The notes under the pieces are model-generated. The model worked only from the letters and a program-made list of their open reading frames with translations. It searched no databases and was not told where the DNA came from. From Apostichopus parvimensis (Eukaryota; Echinodermata; Holothuroidea; Aspidochirotida; Stichopodidae), in NCBI GenBank assembly GCA_000934455.1, contig KN890254.1, positions 1-22,847 on the forward strand: DNA of 22,847 nt, in the 5' to 3' direction. This document shows positions 1 through 9,739 of the stretch, in pieces. A program made the translations under genes and the position numbers. Positions within the stretch are counted from its first letter, which is position 1. Every line of letters starts with the position of its first letter.

Positions 1-1154
1 GTACGTAGGTAGGCCAAGTTTGGATTGACCTCTGATACCCTGTTCAGTACCTTATGTACGATAGGCCTACTATTTACCCCAGGTGAGTTCGTTCATGCCT
101 AGCGTTACTATTACATAGCTGTAGGCTGAGGCCTACACTCAAGTGGTATTGGTAGTACAAGTAACTTCGTACTGGGACCAGTACATTATTTAGCCTAGGA
201 GTAGGACCTAGGTACATAACTTCCTTGTTATAGCAGATGATCTGTGTAACTTACAAGTGGTCATTATTTATTTTGTATGTTGCAAGCATCCTTTAACACA
301 ATTATAACATGTGAAATAGGCCTACATGATTCTACAAAATATCAGAAGTATTAACATAATTTTAGAGACAACATGCACCTATTGCAATTTAATGTTGGCA
401 ATAGAAGCAACTTTTAGAGCTCTGTTTACCAGATTGTAGGTTGAATGAGTAAGTTGCGCTAGTTTGCTCACCCGATCACAGCTTATATGCCTAAACTGAA
501 AGGCTCATCAAACCACAGAGGAAATTTTTTCTCTGTATTCATATTTTAATGATTTTGAAGTTTGTGTTTGATATATATCACAACCATCCGCTAAATAAGC
601 AATTCACCAGACATATTTCACCGATGTTATGGTCAGTAAGTACTACTCTAGTGCAATGCATGTTTAATACACCATCAGGTACTAATAGGCACCAGTGCAT
701 CGCTTGTTATTAACCTTTAGTCTAAATGCCAAGGTAACCTTCAGGAATGAAATGTTACATTTTTCCATTTCTTGGAATATTGCACCATTCACAAGTTGGT
801 AGGTCCTGTTTGTAGTTGTTCTCAATGCTACATTTCTGGGCACAGTGAAAAATTAAATTAGGTAAATAAAGTAAACTTTATCATCAATAGAACTTCATAA
901 TATCTCATCTGGTTCTTCTAGTTGACTTTGTCATAAAGAATTTTGAACAAAACTATAATATCATTTTCACTAATTTGGTCCTTTTGCAATATTCATCAAA
1001 AGGTCATGTGGTAGTCTTCCCTTCTATAAAAAAAGACAGAAAAGATGCCAAAATATGCCAAAATATATTAACTAAACAATATTTTCATAGCCATTTGAAT
1101 CACATGTTACATTGATAAGGATTTAACATAGTTCACCTAAATTCTAATTTCCAG
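1..1154. other. 5' flanking DNA, no gene recognised
   Basis: This stretch is AT-rich with no open frame of note on either strand. The first 330 bases contain several copies of the palindromic-type word AGGCCTA (near 64, 127 and 317) and repeated GTAGG/CCTAC words. A short direct duplication of ATGCCAAAAT lies near 1045-1065. I see no convincing core promoter. Confidence 0.5.
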
Positions 1155-1199
1155 GGAGGTTACAATGCAGCCATCCAACTTGTGGAGTGCATTTTGTAA
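1155..1199 (+). CDS. Candidate short terminal exon of an upstream gene
   Basis: After a plausible acceptor (TTCTAATTTCCAG, ending at 1154) the frame reads GGYNAAIQLVECIL and then TAA at 1197-1199. The residue mix is protein-like, unlike the low-complexity frames around it. An alternative is an internal exon ending at 1195 before GTAAAT. An AATAAA lies at 1472-1477 and could serve as a polyadenylation signal. The peptide is too short to assign; its shape resembles a helix of a small helical domain (UBA- or CARD-like), but that is speculation. No partner exon was recognised upstream. If real, it belongs to a gene ending about 0.8 kb before the integrin start codon. Confidence 0.27.
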   Translation, partial: GGYNAAIQLVECIL

Positions 1200-1440
1200 A
1201 TAATTTAAAAAAAAAAAAACTCAAGCTCCATAAGTTTGCAAATGAAACAAGATGGTACATTTAAAGTTTGAGTGGCACAAAAGCTTTCTTTTTGATTGAA
1301 AGGGTTACTAAATCGCTATGTGTATAAACAACTCGATGGCTGTAAGGGATAATATGTTTTGATTCGGTTGTTGTGTACCCAATCTGTTACACATGTATTA
1401 CATGGCTTTGTTGTAGTCAGTGCACAACCATGCACAAACT

Positions 1441-1509
1441 ACTAGGGGGTGGGGGCTTTAGCTCCCCCCATAATAAAATCAAGGAAGGCTTGGCCCCAAA
1501 CATCCTAGT
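1441..1509. repeat. Small G/C hairpin element with ACTAGG ends
   Basis: The segment opens with ACTAGG and closes with CCTAGT, a 6-bp inverted terminus. Inside is a strong hairpin in which GGGGGCT pairs with AGCTCCCCC. The GGGGCT-AGCCCC core resembles the 3' end of the MITE at 13226-13599, so it may be a relic of a related family. Confidence 0.35.
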
Positions 1510-1900
1510 GTACAGTACATGAAGATATAACATGTATGCATATACTTTGTGAAAATATACCCTTATGATTGAGTAAAAAAAATTCAACATTTTTTCGAAA
1601 GTTCAAAACATAACTCACCATTTTGCATCTGACAACCAAACTTAACATGCGACTTCTGAAATGGTTGCTACAACTCTTTCGAAGAAATGTTCACAAGAAA
1701 TATTCATATAGAAGCGTTTATTATAATTTTTTTCAATGCTTAATGTACAGTAATCTGTAATGACCTACCTTGACCTTCCAATGTAGTAGTTACTTTGTCT
1801 ACAATTGTGATACGCCACTATTTAGTGAAAAGCCATGGTACGATTTTGCCTTTAAATATACCAGTCGGTCAAAACTCGGTAACAATTAAAAAATATATCA

Positions 1901-1917
1901 CATAATTTCTCTTTCAG
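1901..1917 (+). other. Candidate 3' splice site before the integrin exon
   Basis: A pyrimidine-rich stretch, TTTCTCTTTCAG, ends at 1917. It would place a splice acceptor 97 bases before the ATG and make 1918-2014 the last part of the 5' UTR. In that case transcription starts in an untranslated exon further upstream, possibly outside the window. The alternative is that transcription starts locally and this AG is unused. Only transcript data can decide. Confidence 0.4.
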
Positions 1918-2014
1918 GTTGTGCCGTGTTTCACAGTTTGCGTAAATCTGGAGGCTGAATACCCAGAAGAAAAAAAGACGTATATATAGAGGTTGAACCT
2001 AAGGTGGCTGGAAA

Positions 2015-2169
2015 ATGGAGTTAGCAATCCTAAGTATTTTGTCCTGCATATTGTGCAGTGGGGTCCATGGATTCAATTTAGACATAAATGGGCCCATTTT
2101 ACATTATGGACCAGAGGATTCACTGTTCGGGTATTCTGTGGCCTTGCACCAAGACAATAACGTCAACTG
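2015..2169 (+). CDS. Integrin alpha subunit, first coding exon (partial)
   Basis: The exon has 51 full codons plus two bases. Residues 1-19 (MELAILSILSCILCSGVHG) form a hydrophobic signal peptide. The mature chain opens with FNLDINGP, followed by GPEDSLFGYSVALHQ. The FNLD start and the G-P-x-x-S-x-F-G-Y-S-V pattern are hallmarks of the N-terminus of integrin alpha chains, where blade 1 of the extracellular beta-propeller begins. The LFGYSV-LH stretch looks closer to the alpha4/alpha9 class than to the RGD class, but this is from memory of the families. Integrins are heterodimeric plasma-membrane receptors for matrix and cell-surface ligands. The start is supported by an in-frame TAA at 2000-2002 and a good context (A at -3, G at +4). 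The exon ends as ...AAC-TG before GTAAGT, so the intron is in phase 2. No later exon was found in the window. Confidence is high for the family and moderate for the subtype. Confidence 0.88.
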
Positions 2170-2175
2170 GTAAGT
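2170..2175 (+). other. 5' splice site of integrin intron 1
   Basis: The sequence CTG|GTAAGT matches the metazoan donor consensus at all six intronic bases. The conserved integrin reading frame stops resembling the family immediately after it, which supports its use. Reading through the site also gives Trp by chance, because the first intronic base completes TGG. Confidence 0.85.
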
Positions 2176-2199
2176 CATCCAATCAGATTTTTAGAAATC

Positions 2200-4277
2200 A
2201 AACCTTCCCGTACCTGTCACCCCGCAGTTTAAGCACTCTGATCCTCCTAGTTTACAATAGTAGTAAGGTGGTTAGCACCATGGCCCCCCCCACAAAAGAC
2301 CCACTTCCACCCTCTCACTGCCCACTTCCTCTTCCTTAAACAGTACACATGATTTATCTACTGGTCTGATTTTCTTGGGAGGATTTTTTTTTTCTGTCTG
2401 TTTGAATCCAGGTGGGATTTGTAATATGTGTACAGTGTTGAGGTAAAGCACTTTCCATCCACATTTTTTACTATAGCTTTGAGGTGGCAGGGAATCATCC
2501 AAAGATAGCAAGTTTTTTTTTTGAAAGGGAGACAAAATTCGGAGTCTTCCCAACTGGAACTCAAAATTTGAACAAATAATTTAGGGGATGGGGGGGGGGA
2601 GGGAGGGGGGTTAACGGCAGGAGGTGGACTGTTGGATGAGACGGAGTAGTAACGTGACCTACCGTTGAGCAACCACCTTGAAGAAGCTTGGTACAAGAGT
2701 TATATTTCTCTTCTAAAGTCCTTGGTTTCATCATCATCACCATCACAGGAGGAAGAGCTGAGACAGACAGACAGCTGGCTAAATTACCTGAAGCAGTAAT
2801 TGGACATCCGCCATCTGAGGTGCAATCCATCAGAACCTCTGTCGTTGATGAAAACCATTGACATTTATTAACTATTCAGCTGTTTCTAATTATTCATGGG
2901 TTCCAGGTTTTATTAATTTTTTTTTCTAGATTTCACCCGTCCAATTTATCAAAGGAAATTCCATTCGTAATGTCTTAGTACAAAATAAAAATATGAAAGA
3001 AAAAATGACCTCTTTCATGAGAAGAAATGCCAAGTCTTAAATCTGTGCTTTTGCATTGCTTCTGATACAGTATACTATTCTGAAAATGTACAGCACAGTA
3101 CAAATACAGTACATTAGATCCAATACTGTAACACTGGTCAAGTTTCATCTCAAATGCCTTAATTTAATTATTTGTTGACATTGAGAGTTTCTGATTTGTA
3201 ATATACTTAGCTGCATGTAGGTTGCATTGTTGCGATTCATTTCAATATATTTCACCCTTTACCTTTCTCCATTAAGAAATGGCAAACATTTTCCATCTAC
3301 TTAACCAAAATAAGACTCCACCACTCCCTCTCCCCACCCGCAAAAAAGAAGAGAAACATGCAAAAGTATTGTAGGCTTAGCCCCAACATTTTCAGAACAG
3401 GACAGATTGATTAATTCTAAGTTGCTAATTATGAACGTTTAATTGGGTTAAAAACTTTATTGAAGAGTGCAATCAAATTTTGGCAGATATTAACATAGGC
3501 TTGGTATCGAGATGGCCGAAACGCAAACACCTGCATTAAATCAACTAGAAAACTGATGGCCAAGTCTAAATACGGTTCCTCCAATTTTGCTGTTTGGCAG
3601 CCTATTAAGCCAACATAAGGCATACTTGTCTTACATTATGAAGCACAGTACAGAAGGGTATAGGTTTAATTGGCTACAGTTCATGGCTTGGTCCTTACTG
3701 TGTGTATTTAGTTACTATAGCTCTTTAATTACTACAGTATATATTTACATAAATTTGGCACTTTACCACATATTTTGCACGATCCGAGGTTAAATTCTCT
3801 TCTGTACACCTTTATCAGTCATGTCCCAAGCAAAATTTGGAGATTTGTCGTGCAAACACACAGGGACTGTTTACTACATTTTTGAACAATTATCATTCAC
3901 AATGTTGGCCTAAAGCTAATAATTGCAGACTTTAATGGTAACTGTTAAACCAGTTAACAGATTGCAGTCAAAAAGTGTTCCTTTTGGGAGGGGGTGTCAG
4001 GGCCTAACTCATTCACCACTTCCAAATGACCTCAGGGTCAACTTGAGCATACATACAGGTATTGTTACAGTTTAAAAGTTTAAAACAGGAAGTGTATAGA
4101 ATAATAGGTGTCTCTATTGTGGTCAGGTATGCTGCTCTGTACTGGCTCCTTTGTTAAGATTGGTTTTATTAGTTTTTGAAAAAAGAATGACTATTTTGTT
4201 GAGAATGGTTTGTTGTTTTGATTAAGAATGACTAATTGTTCAGGCAACAACCTTCTCCACCTATTGGCTAAGATCAT
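2200..4277. other. Intron segment with G and C runs, no gene
   Basis: No exon was recognised. The segment includes a C8 run at 2284-2291, a G-rich tract at 2584-2610, and a cluster of three TACAGTA/TACTGTA words between 3066 and 3130. The open frames here are low-complexity or proline/lysine-rich and have no family resemblance. Confidence 0.5.
2584..2610 (+). repeat. Poly-G tract (quadruplex-capable)
   Basis: The + strand reads several runs of three to nine G separated by single bases, which fits a potential G-quadruplex on the non-template strand of the integrin gene. Confidence 0.6.
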
Positions 4278-4319
4278 GTGTGGTATCCGTTCCTTTTCAA
4301 AGGGAATCGTGATACACAC
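4278..4319. repeat. Imperfect hairpin
   Basis: GTGTGGTATC pairs with GATACACAC, and TTCCTTT pairs with AAAGGGAA, across a short loop with small internal mismatches. The whole is about 42 bases, short for a microRNA precursor. A direct duplication of AAGAATGACTA lies just upstream (near 4184 and 4224). Confidence 0.45.
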
Positions 4320-4646
4320 CTGACAATGATCACTCAGTCTTGATGCAAGGGGACTGGGGTTGAGAGTGGCTTATTGTTTGGTTGTTTGGTTTTCATGCCC
4401 AGAGGGCATGATCATACCTGCTGGAGGGTGGGGGGGGGTTGGTGTATGGTTGCCTGGAAAATTTTGTTAAACATCCTGATGTCAAGCATCATTAGAACAT
4501 ATAAATTAGATACAATTACTATATCATATGGTCAATACTGGAGGCAGAAGAGAACTTTAATTTGTTGCTATAATTTAGTGTTCACAAGCAATTTTTCAAT
4601 GTCAATGTTTACGAGATTGTCGCAAAATAGTAAACAGCTCTAGGCT

Positions 4647-4671
4647 CTGGTATTCACAAAATGAATACCAG
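4647..4671. repeat. Perfect 10-bp hairpin
   Basis: CTGGTATTCA (4647-4656) and TGAATACCAG (4662-4671) are perfect inverted repeats around a 5-base loop (CAAAA). No T-run follows, and a bacterial-type terminator would make no sense in this context. Confidence 0.7.
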
Positions 4672-4699
4672 GGGAAACACTGTACAATCTATATTGCTC

Positions 4700-5150
4700 C
4701 GTGTTGGCTAATCAGGTACGTTATTTAATGATATTTATATTAAATAGTAATGCTACTCGTGGTAAGAATATACGCAGGCATTGTTTGCTGGTTAAGATAA
4801 GTTAGAATTTACTGTACAGTAAGATTGATAATACTACTAACTATTTAGATGATATTAGAATATTCATGTTTGTTAATCAGGGTAAGTTAAAGAATGTATA
4901 TAGGATACACACATCATGCGGTTTACAAGTTAGAATGTTCAGTTGTAAGCCCACTGCTCAGGTAAATAATATTTAGCTCAATGACATAGATTTATCGCAC
5001 ATGATAAGTTATAAATCAGATAAGTTATGATATATAGATAGTCTGAGGTACTATTCAAGTTGTGCTGGTACCACTAGGGGTAAGCGATACTGCTAGGTAC
5101 ATCTAATGTTCAGAATAATTTTTCAAATGGTTAAGTGCTCAGGATAGGGT
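4700..5150 (+). repeat. Degenerate repeat rich in donor-like words
   Basis: Words of the form (C)AGG(G)TA(A/C) recur at irregular spacing: AATCAGGTACG near 4711, CGTGGTAAG near 4759, AATCAGGGTAAG near 4877, CTCAGGTAAA near 4957, TAGGGGTAAG near 5076 and CTAGGTAC near 5093. It looks like an old minisatellite with units of about 40-60 bases whose copies have diverged. The boundaries are approximate. Confidence 0.3.
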
Positions 5151-5160
5151 TAGAGTACTT

Positions 5161-5180
5161 ACACACACACACAGACACAT
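5161..5180. repeat. CA microsatellite
   Basis: Six AC dinucleotides are followed by an interrupted continuation (AGACACAT). Confidence 0.8.
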
Positions 5181-6483
5181 AAACAAGAAAGTATTGAATC
5201 GAAATTACGATGTACATTGAATATTCATGGAGCTCTGGGTGAACATAAGTTACATAACTACCGTCTGCTTTTATACAAGCAAGAGAGAATGCCTATCATT
5301 ACAGAGCCACACATGATAGCTTTAATAACCATAATGACCAGCTATGCATGCCATTGAACACTTAATTTGCATTTCATTTGCATAATAAAAGTTGAAAAAA
5401 ATTTTACACTTCTATAGTACCAACCAAACTTGCCCTGAAAATTGTCTTGCTCAGTTTACTTAATGTTGTCACAAAATTCTGCATATCTTGATGGGAATAG
5501 ATTTTCTTAACTGTGGAGACTTAAAAAAAAAATATTAAACAAAGTGTCATCAGATTTTTTGGAACATTATGTGGCCATTTTATCATATATCTAACAGTTT
5601 TTGTGTCAGCTATGCTATATATCCTATGGACTTTAATTAATACTCAGATGCAGAAAATTCTAGATGGCACTGAAGCAGAAGTAACAGTTAAAATGAACGG
5701 CTACAAGCCCTTGCACATTCTGTTTTTGTTTCAAGCATGTGATCATTTTCTGAAGTTTATTTGGTTAATGAACTGCTAAAGTTGCCCGATCAATGACATT
5801 GCATTATATATGAAAATAGACGTATAAAAGATTTTTTTTGGTGGTGTTCAACTGAAGATGTAAGCAGGCTCAAGACATGATTTCCACATTCATACATGAG
5901 GAAAATAATTTTTTCAGTCCTGGGAAGAATATGGGAGTTGTTTCTTCACACATTTGCAATACTGTATCAGAAAAATAATAAGAAATTTGGCTCTAGCAGA
6001 GAAGAGAACCCAGAAAGGTGTCTGAGAGAATTTGGTTTTGATTTAGAGAATTGAAATCAAAATTCTGATCCTTTGGCAAAGTCTGTAATCTGTAATTAGT
6101 TTAATTAGTCTGTTTAATTAACAAAGGTAGGTACTGGAAGAGAGAGAGAGAGTGTACAAGGAGACTACTGTAAACCAAGCAGTAGGGTTATCGAAATGTT
6201 GATTTTGTTTTGTTTAATGAGGACGACGAAAACAACAATGAAGGAATACAACAGTGATGAAGACAAAGAAGACAATGCCATTATGCAAATTTGATGAAGA
6301 CTGGGCTAGTGTCTATGTGTGATCTCCCCTTTCAAGCAAGGGACATTAGAAACTACCACTGCCCCCCCCCTCTTTGACAAACAAACACCCACTCAAAACA
6401 GCTGGTTGTTTGTCCATTACCTTGTTTCACTTTGAACAGATTCACTCAAAAACCTAATCCAGTTTTTTTTTCTGCACAAATTT
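5181..6483. other. Intron segment, no gene; paired octamer words
   Basis: No exon was recognised. Two exact ATTTGCAT octamers (the reverse of ATGCAAAT, the POU-factor site) lie 11 bases apart at 5365-5372 and 5376-5383, with a third at 6283-6290. A short GA repeat lies near 6139-6152. A purine-rich GAN-type stretch runs from about 6221 to 6272, and a C10 run begins at about 6361. Confidence 0.45.
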
Positions 6484-6843
6484 AGCAAACATTCCAAATG
6501 TATTACGTAGTAAGGATAAATTTGCAACTTGGAGATTATCATGTGAAGCTTTTGAACAACATGCATAACAATGGTAGCAGACATTCCAAAATGTATTACA
6601 TATTAAGGATAAATCCACAACTTGGATATTATCATTTGAAGCATTTGCACAACATGCATAACAATGGTAGCAAACATTCCAAAATGTATTATATAGTTAG
6701 GATAAATCCACAATTTTGAGAATATCATGTGAAGCTTTTGAACATCATGCATAACAATGGTAGCAGACATTCCAAAATGTATTACATATTAAGGATTAAT
6801 CCACAACTTGGAGAATATCATGTGAAGCTTTTGAACAACATTC
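6484..6843. repeat. Minisatellite, 93-bp unit, about 3.9 copies
   Basis: The word ATGTATTA recurs at exactly 93-base steps, at 6498, 6591, 6684 and 6777, and the units are highly similar. Because 93 is three times 31, one frame stays nearly open and yields a repeated MYY-RIN-QLG-YH-K pattern. A TGA at 6718-6720 breaks that frame in the third unit. The apparent protein is best explained as a by-product of unit length rather than a gene. Confidence 0.92.
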
Positions 6844-7145
6844 ACAATTGTAGCATCACAGACCATCTGCTGTGTTCCACTTCCTGTAACAGAGGGTTTC
6901 TCCATTCAAAAATAGATTACATTCAATCAACCATGTCTCGACCTCGATGACCTGGGAGACAAAATAGTGAATACGGGATTTCAACTAACTGTGGAATATT
7001 TGTCTCTTTAAGATAAGTGTTATATTGTCTGCCAAGTATATCCCTTTAATTTGGATACAGGTTTATATTCTTTATTTATGCTAAATTAAACAACAACTGT
7101 TAGCAAACGGCTTATCCACTAAAGAGCCTGTGTAAGAGAATACAT

Positions 7146-7247
7146 GTGTAAAAGTTAGTGGGCCTGACGTTTCGATCCTAGCAGGATCTTCAGAGGCTGG
7201 AGAAGATCCTGCTAGGATCGAAATGTCTGGCCTACTTACTTTTACAC
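7146..7247. mobile_element. Foldback element, 46-bp arms
   Basis: The left arm (7146-7191) and right arm (7202-7247) match at 42 of 46 positions when one is reverse-complemented. They are separated by a 10-base loop, AGAGGCTGGA. Both arms begin or end with GTGTAAAAGT and contain TCGATCCTAGCAGGATC. The shape fits a foldback-type MITE or two head-to-head copies of a short dispersed element. An AT microsatellite abuts the right end. Confidence 0.8.
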
Positions 7248-7292
7248 TATATATTTATATTTATACTATATATATATATATTTATACTATAT
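7248..7292. repeat. TA-rich microsatellite
   Basis: Alternating TA with repeated TTTATACTATA words directly follows the foldback element. Such tracts are common insertion targets or slippage products beside MITEs. Confidence 0.75.
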
Positions 7293-7883
7293 GGCAAGTT
7301 ATCCACTGGGAGGGGTCATCACTCTTGGACTGCAAGAAAGTTCTAATATTACGTTGAATTCTTATTGGGAAGTGCAACTAACTACACTCCACCACATTCA
7401 ATAAACGTCCCTCTGGTACATCTGTGTAAGTGTGTTCAAGACTAGGCTAAGTTGTTTGTTTGTTTTTAAACAAAAGTATTCAACAAACAGACTTTGTTCA
7501 AGAATTTGAAAACAGAGAGATCTATTGTCCCATTTGGTTAACATATAACAAACAAGCAAGCAAACAAATACACAAAAGTTTAACAGATGAGGATAATTTT
7601 TGCGATTCTCTGTGTAAAGTTTAGGGGCAGGAGATGAAACAGGCTCTGCTAAAATGAAATAGCTGCTTTAGAAGCTACTTGAACCAAATAGCTCAGCCAA
7701 AAAACAAGACCAAATCACAGTATGTTGATATTGACTTTGCTGTTCAAGTGTTAGTAGCTGTTGGTGCATGTACAATTCATCATAGTGATTTCTCTGTGTC
7801 TTCATTGTTACATGGCTTAAGTACACAACTCTTGCAAACTGTACAGAGTGTATACAGGTATTCATTGAAGCGCTTCACTGTGA

Positions 7884-7958
7884 GTTGGCTCAATAAGTGA
7901 GCACACCTGCACAAAAGGCTAACGCTTCTGACTTATGGTCAAGTGTTTGGAATCACCA
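7884..7958 (+). mobile_element. tRNA-like SINE head (degenerate)
   Basis: GTTGGCTCAATAAGTGAGC resembles a tRNA D-arm or Pol III A box. About 50 bases later AAGTGTTTGGAATCACC resembles a T-arm or B box with the invariant TTC changed to TTG. The CTAACGCTTCTGACTTATGG segment between them fits an anticodon arm. The length is right for a tRNA-derived SINE head, but no acceptor-stem pairing was found, so it is not an intact tRNA gene. Confidence 0.45.
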
Positions 7959-8321
7959 TGTTTTACTATGCTGAGGTAGTTGAACTAATAATTACAGATC
8001 CCCTTTGGTTTCCAAGAAATAATGGTTACTGGTATCACATCATCACATGACAAACAAAAATCTATACCACACATTAGCCAGATTTGCTATGAAGCAAGCA
8101 AGGTATGCAGTTTTAACAAATGCATCCTTTAATGATCAATAATATTATTAGCAATGTTTTTTAACTAAAAGAAAATGTTATTATAATACAGTAATCAGAA
8201 CCTTCAGTTACTGTTATGATAATATATTATAAACAATAAAATAGAAACCCATAATTTTAAATTAGTATCAGCTCTGTAATTTAGAGGATACGGCAGATTT
8301 ATGTTTCCTTAAACATTTTGT

Positions 8322-8371
8322 GGTGGTGGTGAGGAGGGGGGGGATCTGGGGATAGAGGTGGGGGGGGGGGT
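8322..8371 (+). repeat. Poly-G / TGG tract
   Basis: The tract has three GGT triplets, then a G9-10 run, a spacer, and another G-run ending near 8371. It has quadruplex potential on the + strand. Confidence 0.6.
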
Positions 8372-8520
8372 CTGATTATTGTTCATGTATTGACCCCCTT
8401 TGCAACCCCAGCCTGGACTACATGAAAAGTTGGAAATCTTGTTTCTTGCCTATAAATAGTATCTCTGAGAGAGTTTTAAAACCCAATTTAAGGCTAGTAT
8501 ATTTATTTTACTTCAGCTCT

Positions 8521-8570
8521 GTTCCTTGCTTACTGTACCTGTCTCCTCACAAACATAGCACTCTGTATAC
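8521..8570. repeat. Dispersed repeat A, copy 1
   Basis: GTTCCTTGCTTAC, ACCTGTCTCCTCACAA, TAGCA and CTC occur in the same order as in 14571-14612. The two copies share about 40 bases with small gaps, indicating a dispersed repeat of unknown type. Confidence 0.5.
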
Positions 8571-9391
8571 CATAGAGATATTTCTGTTAATTTTTTCTAG
8601 CGGTTGAACATCTAATAGTGGCTTCTAGTCAACCAGCCTCTTCATTATACCTCCCAAAACTTGCCAACATTTTGCTTGCGTTCATGTATTTTAATTGTTG
8701 TCAATGACAGATCGTTATCATTGGATGGAATTAAACTGAGGAAATTGTGCAGTTTTCAAACTGAAGACTTCCTTCTAGGATGACTTACTTGTAACTGATC
8801 TTTAAATTGATTGTGACAAGGGTAACTGCCCCTTTAAGGGCCTCATATTGGTTCCAACAACTTCCTGTGATTTCTTTTCCAGGAAGCAATTCTCTCAAGT
8901 TTAATAAACTTATTTTAAGTTTAATATGAATATAAATATAAATCCAAGACTTGAAAAAGAGCAAACAATTTCTATCCATTATAACTGAGATTATACATTT
9001 GTTGACAAGTTTTTATTTGCATGACTAATCTGTTTACTTTTGATTCTGTGAAAATTTATGGCATCAAATTTTCATCAGTAAATATATATTACATTTTTCC
9101 TAGTGCTGAAAATTTATTTATTATAAACAGGAACTGTAATATATCAATTATGGCAGTGAAATATACGTTTATTTATTGGCTAATTGAGTCCAATTTGTTA
9201 TAATTGCTGGTTGTGGTTATATCTAGACTGTTTTTGAATGGGAAACATAGCTATGCAAATTATGCATAGTGTTTAATAGTTAGTAAAAAAATTAATAAAT
9301 AATATTTTGTTTAAATTATAAGTTAAAGGAGAATTACACTCAAACATCTGCATTAACTGTTGTCATCTATATAGAGAGACACATCTGATGA

Positions 9392-9739
9392 AATAATTTC
9401 CCAAACAGCCGAGACAGATCTTCTGGGTTTGTGAACTCGTATGACAGATTAAATCAAAACTACAGTGTGAAATATTTCCCGAATGGAAATGAGGGCAGTA
9501 TTGAAAACCTTAGCATGCATAGACGGATCTGTGACCTGATTAATTCGCTTTTGGGTACAACATTTCTGCATGATGCCTTGTTGGACGAATCTAACCGTAA
9601 TAGTAACAACCGACTTTGCGATCCGTGTTATAGTCATTACCGACTTTTGAATCTGCGGTCCCCCTCACAATTTTTCAAGGTTGGTAAGAGTGACTCCATA
9701 GTTTTCCCTTTCGGGAAACCAAAAAACCTTCAACATTGA
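9392..9739 (+). other. Unrecognised open, CpG-richer island
   Basis: One + frame is open from 9392 to a TGA at 9737-9739. It has balanced, non-repetitive composition and more CpG than the surrounding intron. An acceptor-like TTTCCCAAACAG ends at 9408, and a strong donor-like TTG|GTAAGAG lies at 9683-9690. Joining exon 1 (phase 2) at 9409 would enter this same frame, which has a one-in-three chance. The product has no VGAP or propeller motif and I recognise no family. It could be a nested or alternative exon, a transposon fragment or a regulatory island. It contains the short tandem repeat at 9587-9660. Confidence 0.3.
9587..9660. repeat. Tandem repeat, about 30-33 bp, 2.4 copies
   Basis: GAATCTAACCGTAATAGTAA...CCGACTTT is followed by GATCCGTGTTATAGTCATTA...CCGACTTTT and then a partial unit, GAATCTGCGGTC. 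The ACCGACTTT ends are identical. Confidence 0.55.

Larger units (their letters stand above)
7959..9391. other. Intron segment, no gene
   Basis: No exon was recognised. The segment holds a G-rich tract (8322-8371), one copy of a dispersed repeat (8521-8570), and ATTTGCAT/ATGCAAAT octamers at 9015-9022 and 9253-9260. A TTAAAGG word near 9325 could be a MITE end, but no matching partner was found. Confidence 0.45.

Noticed and set aside
1980..1990. TATA box (TATATATAG) for the integrin gene
   Set aside because: It would place the transcription start at about 2010, only a few bases before the ATG. A run of TA is also common by chance in this AT-rich sequence.
2088..2339. Open + frame overlapping the integrin exon
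   Set aside because: It lies in a different frame from the integrin coding sequence and runs into the intron. Its composition is that of a shadow frame.
6498..6950. Apparent repeat protein MYY-RIN-QLG in two adjacent frames
   Set aside because: It is produced by a 93-bp minisatellite whose period is divisible by three. A stop interrupts it and no splice or start context supports a gene.
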